NCBI GenBank assembly: GCA_964475385.1
Contig: CAYYWV010000012.1
Span: forward strand, 1-35,095
DNA from: CAYYWV01 sp964475385
GTDB lineage: Bacteria > Pseudomonadota > Alphaproteobacteria > JAAXGF01
Length of the DNA stretch: 35,095 nucleotides
Direction: 5' to 3'
Shown one piece after another: positions 1 through 8,676 of the stretch (position 1 is the first letter of the stretch; the number at the start of each line of letters is the position of its first letter). The translations under genes were made by a program, and so were the position numbers. The notes beneath the pieces were generated by a model. That model was not told the DNA's origin and ran no database searches. It was given only the letters and a program-made list of their open reading frames with translations.

Positions 1-1442
1 TTGCGGCTTTCCTGGTACTCGGTCTCGGGGTCGCTGTCGGCGACCACGCCGCCGCCGGCCTGGACGTACATGACCCCGTCCTTGACCACCGCGGTGCGCA
101 GCGCGATGCAGGTGTCCATCGCGCCCCCGGCCGAGAAGTAGCCGACCGCGCCGGCGTAGACGCCGCGCTTTTCGCGCTCGAGCTCGTCGATGATCTCCAT
201 CGCGCGGACCTTGGGCGCGCCGGTGACGGTGCCGGCCGGAAAGCCGCCGATCAGCGCATCGAGCGCGTCATAGCGGGGATCGATCTCGCCCTCGACGTTC
301 GAGACGATGTGCATGACGTGCGAGTAGCGCTCGATCACATTGCGCTCGGTCACCCGCACGGTCCCGATCCGGGCCACCCGGCCGACGTCGTTGCGCCCGA
401 GGTCGAGCAGCATGAGGTGCTCGGCGAGCTCCTTGGGGTCCGCGAGCAGATCCTTCGCGAGCGCCTCGTCCTCGCTCACGGTCTTGCCGCGCGGGCGGGT
501 GCCGGCGATGGGGCGGATCGTCACCTTGCCGTCGCGCAGCCGGACCAGGATCTCGGGGCTCGAGCCGACGACCGCGAAGTCGCCGAAGTCGAGAAAGAAC
601 AGGAACGGCGAGGGGTTGAGCCGGCGCAAGCTCCGGTAGAGCTCGAACGGCGGCAGGCGGAACGGCACCGCGAAGCGCTGCGACGGCACGACCTGGAAAA
701 TGTCGCCGGCGAAGATGTACTCCTTCGCCTTCTTGACCATCGCGTGGTACTGCTCCCGCGTGGTGTTCGAGACCGGCTCGGGCAGGTCGACGGCGACGCC
801 GCGGCGGCGTTGATGGGGTACGCTGCGCTCGAGATCGGCGATGACCTCGGCGATCCGCTCGCGGGCGAGCGCATAGGCCGCGCGCGCATCGACGCCGGCG
901 AGCGGACGCGCCGGGGTGACGATGGTGACGGCATCCTCGATGTTGTCGAAAATCGCCATGATGGTCGGCCGCAGGAGAAGCCCGTCGGGCAGCCCGAGCG
1001 GGTCCGGGTTCGCGTCGGGCAGCCGCTCCATCAGCCGCACCATATCGTAGCCGACATAGCCGACGAGCCCGGCCGCCATCGGCGGCAGCCCGGGCGGCAG
1101 GTCGATCCGCGAGTCTCGGATCACGCGCCGCATCGAGGCGAGCGCGCCTTCCGAGCAAGGCGCGAAGGCGTCGCGTTCGTAACGCGCGCTCGCGTTGATC
1201 TCGGCGCGGTCGCCGAAGCAGCGCCAGATCAGGTCGGGCTTGATCCCGATCACCGAGTAGCGGCCCCGCACCGCGCCGCCTTCGACCGATTCGAGAAGGA
1301 AGCTGTTGGCCCGCCCGTCGGCGAGCTTGAGCATGGCAGAGACCGGGGTCTCGAGATCGGCGACCAGCGTGGCCCACACCACCTGGGGACGGCCGGCGTC
1401 GTAAGCCGCCGCGAAGTCGTCGAATCCGGGCAGAACCTGCAT
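1..1442 (-). CDS. trpE: Anthranilate synthase component I, TrpE (C-terminus cut by window edge)
   Basis: Large subunit of anthranilate synthase. It converts chorismate plus glutamine-derived ammonia to anthranilate, the first committed step of tryptophan synthesis, in the cytoplasm with TrpG. The minus-strand frame opens at an ATG at 1442 (MQVLPGFDDFAAAYDAG) and stays open to base 1, giving about 480 residues of a family usually near 500, so only the last few dozen residues are missing. Chorismate-binding landmarks are visible: DIFQVVPSQRF, PIAGTRPRGKT, LLDLGRNDVGRVA, HIVSNVEGE and GGFPAGTVTGAPKVRAME. The start lies two bases after the stop of the upstream PpiD-type gene, so the two are probably cotranscribed. 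A trpG-like gene would be expected beyond the left edge. PabB is the main alternative, but the N-terminal domain fits TrpE. Confidence 0.93.
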   Translation of the reverse strand, partial: MQVLPGFDDFAAAYDAGRPQVVWATLVADLETPVSAMLKLADGRANSFLLESVEGGAVRGRYSVIGIKPDLIWRCFGDRAEINASARYERDAFAPCSEGALASMRRVIRDSRIDLPPGLPPMAAGLVGYVGYDMVRLMERLPDANPDPLGLPDGLLLRPTIMAIFDNIEDAVTIVTPARPLAGVDARAAYALARERIAEVIADLERSVPHQRRRGVAVDLPEPVSNTTREQYHAMVKKAKEYIFAGDIFQVVPSQRFAVPFRLPPFELYRSLRRLNPSPFLFFLDFGDFAVVGSSPEILVRLRDGKVTIRPIAGTRPRGKTVSEDEALAKDLLADPKELAEHLMLLDLGRNDVGRVARIGTVRVTERNVIERYSHVMHIVSNVEGEIDPRYDALDALIGGFPAGTVTGAPKVRAMEIIDELEREKRGVYAGAVGYFSAGGAMDTCIALRTAVVKDGVMYVQAGGGVVADSDPETEYQESR

Positions 1443-1444
1443 GG

Positions 1445-3340
1445 TCAGAACAAGGTCGCGACGGCGGCCTCGTCGATGGTCACTGGGTAACGGGCCTCCA
1501 GATAACGCCGGAAGTTAACGGTAACGTCGGCGGCGTAGCTGTTTTGGAGTTCCTCGCGAAGCTTGGCGACGGCGTCCTTGTCGGCCGCTGGATCGGGAAC
1601 GATGACGTCCGAGAGCCGAGCCACCACATAGCCTTCTCCCCGAATGGTCGGGCCGCTCGTGGCTTTGCCCTTCTCAAGGCGGAAGAGCGCGTCCACCACC
1701 AGCGGCGAAAAGGCCGGACCGGCGCCGTTTCCGTCGCGGCGCATGGCGGCGCTGACCTTGGGCTCGACGCCGAGCTCCTTGGCGACCGCCGCGAAGGCGA
1801 CGCCTTCGTTGATGCGCTTGGCCGCGTCCTCGGCGCGCTTGGCCGCGATCTCGGCGCGGCGCGCGGCGCGCCAGTCGGCGGCCACCTGGTCGCGCACTTG
1901 ATCGAGCGGGCGCAACGCCGAAGGCGTGACGCCGTCGACTCGGACGACGAAATAGCTGCCGTCTTTCGCCTCTGTGACCAGCGAGGTGTCGCCGCTCGAC
2001 AGCGAGAACGCGGTCTCCAGGAACTCGGGCGCGCGCGGCAGCCCCTCGACCTGGCGGCCGTCGGGGCCGGCGCCGGCGGCGCTCACCGCCGGGATCTTGC
2101 GCAAGGGAAGCTCGAGGCTCTGGGCCGCTTCCTCCAAAGTGGCCCCGCCGCCAAGCTCATCGTCGAGCTTGTTGGTCAGCCGGTAGAGAGCATCGACGGC
2201 CTTGCGCCGGGCGACATCGCGCTTGAGGGAGTCGCGAAGCTCATCGAGGCTCGGGGCGCGCGCAGGTTCGATCGCGGCGACCCGAAAGACGTGCCAGCCG
2301 AACGGGCTTTTCACCGGCTGGCTGACGCCGCCCTCGTCGAGGGCGAATACGTCGTCGGCCGCTTCGCCGACCATGCCGGCGAGCTCGTCGCGGGTGAGAG
2401 CGCCGAGCTTGACCGCATCCGGCGACATGTCTGCGACCTCTTTGGCGACGGCGAGAAAGTCGGCGCCCTCGGAAAGGCGCTTGCGGGCCTCTTCGGCGGT
2501 TTTCTTGTCGGGCGTCAGGATCTGCTCCACGGTCCGCTTCTCGGGCGCGATGAGCGAATCGCGCCGGTCGTCGTACTCGGCTCGGATCTCGTCCTCGGAA
2601 ACGGCGATCTCGTCGACAAGATCGTCGGTCGTGACCGCGATGTAGGTGAGCGCGCGGTACTCGGGCGCGGTGTAGCGAGGCGCATTGTCCTTGTGGAACT
2701 TTTCGAGCTCCGCCTCCGTGGGCTCGCCGACCGCGCCCACCGAGGCCGATTCAACGACGAAGAAATCGGCGGTGCGCCGCTCCTCGCGGAACTTGTAGAT
2801 CGCTTCGGCCACGAACTTGGGGGCGGCGATGGGACCGGTCAGGCTATCCAAGAGCTGGCTGCGACGCAGATCGTTGCGCAGAAGGGTGACGTACTGCTGC
2901 TCGGTCATGCCTGCTGCGGCAAGGGCCGAGGCGAAAGCGCCCGAATCGAAGCGGCCGGCCGCGCTTTGAAAGGCCGGGGTCGAGGCGATCGTGCGGCGTA
3001 ACGCGTCCTCGCCGATCGCAAGCCCCAACCGACGCGCTTCAAGATTGTAGAGCGTCCGCGTCACGATGGCGTCAAGCGCGCGCTTGGCGACGCCGAGCTG
3101 ACGCGCTTCTTCGCTGTCGATGGCCCGTCCGGTCAGGCGCGAAAGGCGCTCGATCTCGAGGCGGTACTCGCGGCTGAGATCGTTGGCGCCGATCTCGACA
3201 TCGTCGACGGTCGCGACCACGTTGCGGGTGCGGCCGCGGAAGATATCGCCGATTCCCCAAATGGCGAAGCTCACGATGATGAGGAATGAAAAAATCCCCA
3301 TCACCCAGGTTCCAGCGACTTTTCGCAGGTTGACGAGCAT
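1445..3340 (-). CDS. ppiD: PpiD-like membrane-anchored peptidyl-prolyl isomerase / SurA N-terminal domain protein
   Basis: A 631-residue periplasmic foldase of the PpiD/SurA family. Members help nascent envelope proteins fold near the Sec exit. The start is placed at the ATG at 3340 (MLVNLRKVAGTWVMG) because the frame upstream has no recognisable protein character. Residues about 10-33 form a single N-terminal membrane anchor (VMGIFSFLIIVSFAIWG), followed by a SurA-like chaperone segment. A single parvulin domain lies near residues 270-360, with the family signature SQPVKSPFGWHVFRV. The C-terminal part is a second chaperone-like region. The length matches alphaproteobacterial PpiD proteins. 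It directly precedes trpE with a 2-base gap. Parvulin identity is clear; calling it PpiD rather than another PpiC family member is by architecture. Confidence 0.88.
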   Translation of the reverse strand: MLVNLRKVAGTWVMGIFSFLIIVSFAIWGIGDIFRGRTRNVVATVDDVEIGANDLSREYRLEIERLSRLTGRAIDSEEARQLGVAKRALDAIVTRTLYNLEARRLGLAIGEDALRRTIASTPAFQSAAGRFDSGAFASALAAAGMTEQQYVTLLRNDLRRSQLLDSLTGPIAAPKFVAEAIYKFREERRTADFFVVESASVGAVGEPTEAELEKFHKDNAPRYTAPEYRALTYIAVTTDDLVDEIAVSEDEIRAEYDDRRDSLIAPEKRTVEQILTPDKKTAEEARKRLSEGADFLAVAKEVADMSPDAVKLGALTRDELAGMVGEAADDVFALDEGGVSQPVKSPFGWHVFRVAAIEPARAPSLDELRDSLKRDVARRKAVDALYRLTNKLDDELGGGATLEEAAQSLELPLRKIPAVSAAGAGPDGRQVEGLPRAPEFLETAFSLSSGDTSLVTEAKDGSYFVVRVDGVTPSALRPLDQVRDQVAADWRAARRAEIAAKRAEDAAKRINEGVAFAAVAKELGVEPKVSAAMRRDGNGAGPAFSPLVVDALFRLEKGKATSGPTIRGEGYVVARLSDVIVPDPAADKDAVAKLREELQNSYAADVTVNFRRYLEARYPVTIDEAAVATLF

Positions 3341-3402
3341 ATCAGGTCGAATGCGATGGTCCGACGCTCTCGGCCCGAGGCCGAACCGCCGTGAAGGCGC
3401 GA

Positions 3403-3432
3403 ATATTAGACAGTGAGACGCGCCGCCGGCAA
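3403..3432 (-). promoter_or_regulatory. Possible sigma-70 promoter for ppiD-trpE
   Basis: Read on the minus strand, TTGCCG (3432-3427) and TAATAT (3408-3403) are 18 bases apart, each matching 4 of 6 consensus positions, about 60 bases upstream of the ppiD ATG. This is the most AT-rich spot in the divergent ppiD/tpiA gap. Prediction by eye only. Confidence 0.35.
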
Positions 3433-3539
3433 CCGGAATCGCCCGGAGAGGCGGCATCCGGCCATGTCTTTGCGCGCCCGCGTCGCTATGGTAAAGACGG
3501 CGCGCGTCATAATCGCCGCCACAATGCTTGGGGGAGACC

Positions 3540-4295
3540 ATGCTCGCCGACCGCCGACCGCTGATCGCCGGGAACTGGAAGATGAACGGCCTGCGCGCCG
3601 ACGGCCTCGCGCGCGCCCAGCGCCTTCGCGCGCTCGTTCGCGAAGGGGCCGCCTGCGATATCTTGGTTTGCCCCCCGGCGACACTGGTCCACGCGATCGC
3701 CGCGGCGCTGGCCGAAAGTTCCATCGCCACCGGCGGCCAGGACTGCCATGCAGAGGCCGCGGGCGCGCACACCGGCGATGTGAGCGCCGAGATGCTGGCG
3801 GACGCCGGCTGCGCATACGTGATCGTCGGCCACTCCGAACGCCGCGCCGACCACGGCGAGGACGACGCCATCGTGCGGGCCAAGGCGGAAGCCGCCTGGC
3901 GCGCCGGGCTGACGGCCATCATCTGCCTCGGCGAGAGCGAGGCCGAGCGCGACGCGGGCCGGGCGCTCGACGTGGTGGCGGCGCAGCTCGCGGGCTCGCT
4001 GCCCGACGCGGCCACACCCGCCAACACGGTCATCGCCTACGAACCGGTATGGGCGATCGGAACCGGACGGGTGGCGGGAATCGACGATATCGCCGCCGTG
4101 CACGGCCATCTTCGCGACCGGCTGCGGGCGCGTTTCGGAGCCGCGGGCCAAGGGTTCCGCATCCTTTACGGCGGCTCGGTCAAACCCGACAACGCGGCCG
4201 CGATCCTTGCGCTTGAAAACGTGGATGGGGCGCTCGTTGGCGGCGCGAGCCTCGATGCCGACGCCTTTTGGGCGATCTGCCGAAGCGCGCCGTGA
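3540..4295 (+). CDS. tpiA: Triose-phosphate isomerase
   Basis: Interconverts dihydroxyacetone phosphate and glyceraldehyde 3-phosphate in glycolysis and gluconeogenesis; cytoplasmic homodimer. The 251 residues are a normal TIM length. Catalytic residues are all visible: Lys13 in NWKMNG, His98 in IVGHSERR, Glu168 in AYEPVWAIGTG; the phosphate-binding ILYGGSVKPDN follows. An in-frame TTG lies at 3528, but the ATG at 3540 is preferred because a GGGGGAG ribosome site sits at 3530-3536, and the conserved N-terminus begins with MLADRRPLIAGNWK. It is divergent from ppiD across a gap of about 200 bases and heads a run of plus-strand housekeeping genes. Confidence 0.97.
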   Translation: MLADRRPLIAGNWKMNGLRADGLARAQRLRALVREGAACDILVCPPATLVHAIAAALAESSIATGGQDCHAEAAGAHTGDVSAEMLADAGCAYVIVGHSERRADHGEDDAIVRAKAEAAWRAGLTAIICLGESEAERDAGRALDVVAAQLAGSLPDAATPANTVIAYEPVWAIGTGRVAGIDDIAAVHGHLRDRLRARFGAAGQGFRILYGGSVKPDNAAAILALENVDGALVGGASLDADAFWAICRSAP

Positions 4296-4407
4296 AACGC
4301 GCGATCGCCGCCTGCGCCGATCAGGGCCTAGCGTCGCCAATCCAGCTATGCTATAGGCAGGCCGCGATTGCCCCGGCGGGCGCCCGATCCCAACATCCAT
4401 CCCGGCG

Positions 4408-4725
4408 ATGACGACAATTCTTCTGGTCATTCACGTGCTCCTTGCGCTCGCCTTGGTGGGGGCTGTGCTGCTCCAGCGCAGCGAAGGCGGCGCCCTCGGG
4501 ATCGGCGGCGGCGGGGGAGGCGGCGGGCTTATGTCGGGCCGGGCCTCGGCCAACCTGCTCACTCGGACGACGGCCGTGCTCGCCGCCTTGTTCATGGTGA
4601 CCAGCTTGGCGTTGACCTGGATCGCCGCACAGGAACGCAAGCCCCAGTCGATCATGGAAGGCGCGCCCGCGCCTGTCGAGGCGCCGGCCCAGCCCTCCGG
4701 CCCCAGCGTTCCGCTCGGCGACTAA
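4408..4725 (+). CDS. secG: Protein translocase subunit SecG
   Basis: Small inner-membrane subunit of the SecYEG channel; it aids SecA-driven protein export. The protein has 105 residues with two membrane helices, roughly residues 3-22 (ILLVIHVLLALALVGAVLL) and 54-72 (AVLAALFMVTSLALTWIA). Between them lies the family loop LLQRSEGGALG plus a glycine run and a LMSGRASANLLTRTT segment. The tail is short and Pro/Ala-rich. The tpiA-secG-pyrG order is common in proteobacteria. The upstream gap of 112 bases contains a small AT-rich patch (around 4346-4356) but no convincing promoter pair. Confidence 0.95.
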   Translation: MTTILLVIHVLLALALVGAVLLQRSEGGALGIGGGGGGGGLMSGRASANLLTRTTAVLAALFMVTSLALTWIAAQERKPQSIMEGAPAPVEAPAQPSGPSVPLGD

Positions 4726-4752
4726 GCGCGATGCCTGCGCTCCCATTCTCCC

Positions 4753-4774
4753 GAGGCGGCGGTTTCGCCGCCTC
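4753..4774 (+). terminator. Stem-loop between secG and pyrG (possible terminator or leader hairpin)
   Basis: A perfect 9-bp inverted repeat, GAGGCGGCG / CGCCGCCTC, with the four-base loop GTTT, begins 28 bases after the secG stop. The following bases (TGTCGCTCCC) are not a uridine tract, so it is not a classical intrinsic terminator. It may be a processing barrier, a weak terminator or a pyrG leader structure. Confidence 0.45.
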
Positions 4775-4811
4775 TGTCGCTCCCGGTCTGCGCGTGATAT
4801 AAGGAAGGTCC

Positions 4812-6440
4812 ATGGCGCGGTTCGTGTTCATAACCGGCGGCGTGGTTTCATCTCTCGGCAAGGGATTGGCCTCGGCGGCGCTCGGCGCGCTTCTGCAGGC
4901 CCGCGGTTACCGCGTCCGGCTCCGTAAGCTCGATCCTTACCTCAACGTCGATCCGGGGACCATGAGCCCCTACCAGCACGGCGAGGTCTTCGTGACCGAC
5001 GACGGGGCCGAGACCGACCTCGACCTCGGCCATTACGAACGCTTCACCGGCGTGCCCGCGCGGCGCAGCGATAACGTGACCAGCGGCAAGATCTTCTCGA
5101 CCGTGCTCGCGCGCGAACGCCGCGGGGACTATCTCGGCGGCACGGTTCAGGTGATTCCCCACGTCACCGACGCGATCAAGGAGTTCATTCTGGCCGACAC
5201 CGAGGACACAGATTTCGTGCTTTGCGAGATCGGCGGCACGGTGGGCGACATCGAGGGCCAGCCCTTCCTCGAGGCGATCCGCCAGCTCGGCAACGAGCTG
5301 CCGCGCGATCACGCCTGCTTCGTGCATGTGACGCTCTTGCCTTACATCGCGGCGGTGGGCGAGCTTAAGACCAAGCCGACCCAGCACTCGGTCAAGGAAC
5401 TCCGCAGCATCGGGATTCAGGCCGACGTTCTGCTCTGCCGTTCGGAGAAGCAGATCCCGCTCGCCGAGCGGCGCAAGATCGCGCTGTTCTGCAACGTGCG
5501 CGAAGAGGCGGTGATTCCCGCGCTCGACGTCGAGACCATCTATGAGGCGCCGATCGCCTATCATCGCGAGGGCCTCGACACCGAGGTTCTGCGCCGCTTC
5601 CGCATCGAGGATGCGCCTCCGCCCGACCTCGCCCGCTGGCACAGCATCGTCGAGCGCCTGCGCGCCCCCGAAGGCGAGGTCACCATCGCCATCGTCGGCA
5701 AGTACACGGGCCTTATCGACGCTTACAAGTCGCTCGCCGAGGCGCTGACCCACGGCGGCATCGCTAACCATGTGCAAGTCAACGTCCAGTGGATCGACGC
5801 TGAGATCTTCGAATCGGAAGACGCCGCTCTCCATCTCCAGGAGGTCCACGGAATCCTGGTGCCGGGCGGTTTCGGCGAACGCGGCGCGATGGGCAAGATC
5901 GCCGCCGTCACCTTCGCCCGCGAGCGCCGCATTCCCTACTTCGGCATCTGCTTCGGGATGCAGATGGCGGTGATCGAAGCGGCGCGCAACCTCGCCGGAC
6001 TCGAAGGCGCGTCCTCGACCGAGTTCGGTCCCTGCGCCCACCCGGTGGTCGGTCTTCTCACCGAATGGATGCGCGGCAACGTGCGCGAGACCCGCGAGGC
6101 CGGCGGCGCGCTCGGCGGCACCATGCGGCTCGGCGCTTACGAGTGCGAGCTCGTGCCCGGCACCCGGGTCGCCGAGATCTACAAGACCAAGCGGATCAGC
6201 GAGCGCCACCGCCACCGGTACGAGGTCAACATCAACTACCGCCCCCAGCTTGAAGCGGCCGGGCTCGTCTTCGCCGGGCTCTCGCCCGACGGCAGCCTGC
6301 CCGAGATTATCGAGCTCGCCGATCACCCTTGGTTCGTCGGCGTCCAGTTCCATCCCGAGCTCAAGTCCAAGCCCTTCGACCCGCATCCGCTGTTCGCCTC
6401 GTTCGTCGCGGCGGCGGTCGAGCAGTCGCGGCTGGTCTGA
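4812..6440 (+). CDS. pyrG: CTP synthase (glutamine-hydrolysing)
   Basis: Makes CTP from UTP, ATP and glutamine; last step of pyrimidine nucleotide synthesis, cytoplasmic tetramer. The 542 residues match the family. The N-terminal synthetase domain opens with FVFITGGVVSSLGKG (P-loop) and carries LDPYLNVDPGTMSPYQHGE and EIGGTVGDIEG. The C-terminal class I glutamine amidotransferase domain has the nucleophile Cys380 in GICFGMQ and the His514-x-Glu516 pair in FHPELKSKP. An AAGGAAGG ribosome site lies at 4801-4808. It is followed after 11 bases by kdsA, and the two are likely cotranscribed. Confidence 0.98.
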   Translation: MARFVFITGGVVSSLGKGLASAALGALLQARGYRVRLRKLDPYLNVDPGTMSPYQHGEVFVTDDGAETDLDLGHYERFTGVPARRSDNVTSGKIFSTVLARERRGDYLGGTVQVIPHVTDAIKEFILADTEDTDFVLCEIGGTVGDIEGQPFLEAIRQLGNELPRDHACFVHVTLLPYIAAVGELKTKPTQHSVKELRSIGIQADVLLCRSEKQIPLAERRKIALFCNVREEAVIPALDVETIYEAPIAYHREGLDTEVLRRFRIEDAPPPDLARWHSIVERLRAPEGEVTIAIVGKYTGLIDAYKSLAEALTHGGIANHVQVNVQWIDAEIFESEDAALHLQEVHGILVPGGFGERGAMGKIAAVTFARERRIPYFGICFGMQMAVIEAARNLAGLEGASSTEFGPCAHPVVGLLTEWMRGNVRETREAGGALGGTMRLGAYECELVPGTRVAEIYKTKRISERHRHRYEVNINYRPQLEAAGLVFAGLSPDGSLPEIIELADHPWFVGVQFHPELKSKPFDPHPLFASFVAAAVEQSRLV

Positions 6441-6451
6441 GAGAAAGGCCG

Positions 6452-7294
6452 ATGACCGAAGAACGCGAGGTTCCGATCGGGGCGCTCACGCTCGGCAACG
6501 CCCGCCCGCTGGTTCTGATCGCCGGGCCTTGCGCGATCGAGAGCCGGGCGCATGCGCTCGAGACCGCCGAGGCGCTCGCCGCGATCTGCGGCCGGGTCGG
6601 CATCGGCCTGATCTACAAGAGCTCGTTCGACAAGGCGAACCGCACCAGCATCGACAGCCCGCGCGGCATCGGCATGGACGAAGGGCTTTCGATCCTGGCC
6701 GAAGTGCGGGCGCGCGTCGGTTGCCCGGTGCTCACCGACGTGCACGCGCCCGATCAGTGCGCGCCGGTCGCCGAGGCGGTCGACGTACTGCAGATTCCGG
6801 CCTTTCTTTGCCGCCAGACCGATCTCGTCGTCGCCGCGGCGCGGACCGGCCGGGCGCTCAATATCAAGAAAGGGCAGTTTCTCGCGCCCTGGGACATGGC
6901 CAATGTGGTCGCCAAGGCCGAGGCCGCGGGCAACCGGAACGTGCTCGTCTGCGAGCGGGGGGTAAGCTTCGGGTACAACACCCTCGTCTCCGACATGCGG
7001 GCGCTGCCGGTCCTGCGCCGGACCGGCTGTCCGGTGGTGTTCGACGCCACGCACTCGGTCCAGCAGCCGGGCGGGCTCGGCGGGCGGTCGGGCGGGCAAC
7101 GCGAGTTCGTGCCCGTGCTCGCGCGCGCGGCGGTCGCGGTCGGCGTCGCCGCGGTGTTCATGGAGACCCACGAAGACCCCGAGCGCGCGCCGAGCGACGG
7201 ACCCAACATGGTGCCGCTCGCCGAAATGGAAGAGCTGCTCGAGACGCTGGTCGCCTTCGACCGGCTCGCAAAATCGCGCCGCGTTCATACATGA
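6452..7294 (+). CDS. kdsA: 2-dehydro-3-deoxyphosphooctonate aldolase (Kdo-8-phosphate synthase), metal-dependent class
   Basis: Condenses phosphoenolpyruvate with arabinose 5-phosphate to give Kdo-8-phosphate, the precursor of the lipopolysaccharide inner core. The 280 residues match the family. The start ATG at 6452 follows the pyrG stop by 11 bases with a GAGAAAGG ribosome site. Landmarks are IAGPCAIES (residues 23-31), YKSSFDKANRTS, TDVHAPDQ, FLCRQTDL, GQFLAPWDM and FDATHSVQQPGG. Cys27 in AGPCAIES is the metal-ligand position of the class II enzymes; the metal-independent E. coli type has Asn there. Class assignment is inferred from this residue. Its presence shows an LPS-bearing outer membrane. 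Confidence 0.96.
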   Translation: MTEEREVPIGALTLGNARPLVLIAGPCAIESRAHALETAEALAAICGRVGIGLIYKSSFDKANRTSIDSPRGIGMDEGLSILAEVRARVGCPVLTDVHAPDQCAPVAEAVDVLQIPAFLCRQTDLVVAAARTGRALNIKKGQFLAPWDMANVVAKAEAAGNRNVLVCERGVSFGYNTLVSDMRALPVLRRTGCPVVFDATHSVQQPGGLGGRSGGQREFVPVLARAAVAVGVAAVFMETHEDPERAPSDGPNMVPLAEMEELLETLVAFDRLAKSRRVHT

Positions 7295-7332
7295 CCCACA
7301 GCAATCGCAACCGCGCGTAACGGAGGGCCGAG

Positions 7333-8613
7333 ATGACGGAGATCATCGACATCCATGCTCGCGAGATACTCGACAGTCGAGGCAACCCGACGGTCGAGGT
7401 CGAGGTCGTGCTCGAGGACGGTTCGGGCGGACGCGCCGCCGTGCCCTCCGGCGCTTCGACCGGAACCCACGAAGCGGTTGAGCTGCGCGACGGCAACGAG
7501 AGCCGTTACGACGGCAAGGGCGTTCTTCGCGCGGTCGAAGCGGTCAACGGCGAGATTTTCGACGCTCTTTCGGGGCTTGATGCGGAAGAGCAGGAGAGCA
7601 TCGACGCGACGCTGATCGCGCTCGACGGCACGCCGAACAAGGCCCGTCTCGGGGCCAATGCGATCCTGGGAACCAGCCTTGCGGTCGCCAAGGCGGCGGC
7701 CGAGGCGAGCGGGCTTGCGCTTTATCGCTATATCGGCGGGGTTCATGCGCGCACCTTGCCGACGCCGACGATGAACGTGATTAACGGCGGGGCGCACGCC
7801 GACAACGCGCTCGACATCCAGGAGTTCATGATCGTTCCCGCAGGGCTTTCGAGCTTCGCCGAGGCGTTGCGCGCGGGCGCCGAGGTCTTTCACGCCCTTC
7901 GCCGCCACTTGGTCGACGCCGGCTATAAGACGGCGGTCGGCGACGAAGGCGGCTTCGCGCCCGACCTCCCCGGGACCGACGCCGCGCTCGCGGCGATCGT
8001 CAAGGCGATCGAGGCCGCGGGCTACGCGCCGGGCGAAGACGTGTTCCTCGCCATCGACGCCGCGGCGACCGAGTTCTTCGCCGACGGTCGTTATGTCCTT
8101 GCGGGAGAGAGTAAAACCCTCGATGCGGAAGGAATGATCGCCTATTACGACGATCTCGTTGCGCGCTATCCCATCGTCTCGATCGAAGACGGCATGGCCG
8201 AAGATGATTGGGACGGCTGGCAGGCGCTGACCGGGGCGCTCGGCGGGCGGGTCCAGCTCGTCGGCGACGACGTCTTCGTCACCAACCCCAAGCGGCTCGC
8301 GGAAGGGATTTCCCGCAACGTCGCCAACGCGATCCTGATCAAGCTCAATCAGATCGGCACGCTTTCGGAGACCCTGGAAACGGTCGCCCAGGCCCATGGG
8401 GCGGGCTATCGAACGACGATTTCGCACCGTTCGGGCGAAACCGAGGACACCACGATCGCCGATCTTGCAGTCGCCACCAACTGCGGCCAGATCAAGAGCG
8501 GATCGTTGTCGCGAACCGACCGGCTCGCCAAGTACAACCAGCTTCTTCGGATCGAAGAAGACCTTGGCGAGGCGGCGCGCTTCGCCGGTCAGGATCCGTT
8601 CGCGCGCAAGTGA
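7333..8613 (+). CDS. eno: Enolase
   Basis: Interconverts 2-phosphoglycerate and phosphoenolpyruvate; cytoplasmic, Mg-dependent. The 426 residues match bacterial enolases. Signatures are AREILDSRGNPTVEVEV, VPSGASTGTHEAVELRDG, GDEGGFAPD, SIEDGMAEDDWDGW, the catalytic-lysine segment LIKLNQIGTLSETLE, the active-site loop SHRSGETEDTTIADLAV and NCGQIKSGSLSRTDR. A good ribosome site (CGGAGGG, 7321-7327) fixes the ATG. The gap from kdsA is 38 bases, consistent with a pyrG-kdsA-eno transcription unit. Its product phosphoenolpyruvate is also the KdsA substrate. Confidence 0.98.
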   Translation: MTEIIDIHAREILDSRGNPTVEVEVVLEDGSGGRAAVPSGASTGTHEAVELRDGNESRYDGKGVLRAVEAVNGEIFDALSGLDAEEQESIDATLIALDGTPNKARLGANAILGTSLAVAKAAAEASGLALYRYIGGVHARTLPTPTMNVINGGAHADNALDIQEFMIVPAGLSSFAEALRAGAEVFHALRRHLVDAGYKTAVGDEGGFAPDLPGTDAALAAIVKAIEAAGYAPGEDVFLAIDAAATEFFADGRYVLAGESKTLDAEGMIAYYDDLVARYPIVSIEDGMAEDDWDGWQALTGALGGRVQLVGDDVFVTNPKRLAEGISRNVANAILIKLNQIGTLSETLETVAQAHGAGYRTTISHRSGETEDTTIADLAVATNCGQIKSGSLSRTDRLAKYNQLLRIEEDLGEAARFAGQDPFARK

Positions 8614-8650
8614 AAAACAACGCAACAACCCCGCAGGATTCCTTGACGAT

Positions 8651-8676
8651 TCCGGTTGACCAACCGAATCCGGTTG
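8651..8676 (+). promoter_or_regulatory. Repeat-bearing region upstream of ftsB (possible operator/promoter)
   Basis: The 78-base eno-ftsB gap holds a perfect inverted repeat CGGTTG-AC-CAACCG (8653-8666). The octamer TCCGGTTG also recurs as a direct repeat at 8651-8658 and 8669-8676, 18 bp apart, i.e. on nearly the same helix face after two turns. TTGACG (8643) and TTGACC (8656) could each serve as a -35, but no convincing -10 sits at the right distance. No binding protein can be named. Confidence 0.35.

Noticed and set aside
268..1490. Two long open frames (both strands) overlapping trpE
   Set aside because: TrpE motifs are unmistakable in the remaining minus-strand frame; the others are compositional shadows.
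1544..3001. 485-codon plus-strand frame opposite ppiD
   Set aside because: Mirror image of a well-supported parvulin gene; Arg/Gly-rich translation, no motif and no ribosome site.
3485..3513. TATGGT / CATAAT as -10 elements for tpiA
   Set aside because: Neither has a matching -35 at 15-19 bases; a tpiA promoter surely exists nearby but cannot be placed with confidence.
4798..4803. TATAAG as a -10 element for pyrG
   Set aside because: No -35 lies at the right distance and it overlaps the AAGGAAGG ribosome site, leaving almost no leader.
4848..6386. 512-codon minus-strand frame opposite pyrG
   Set aside because: Antisense to CTP synthase, with a biased composition and no recognisable domain.
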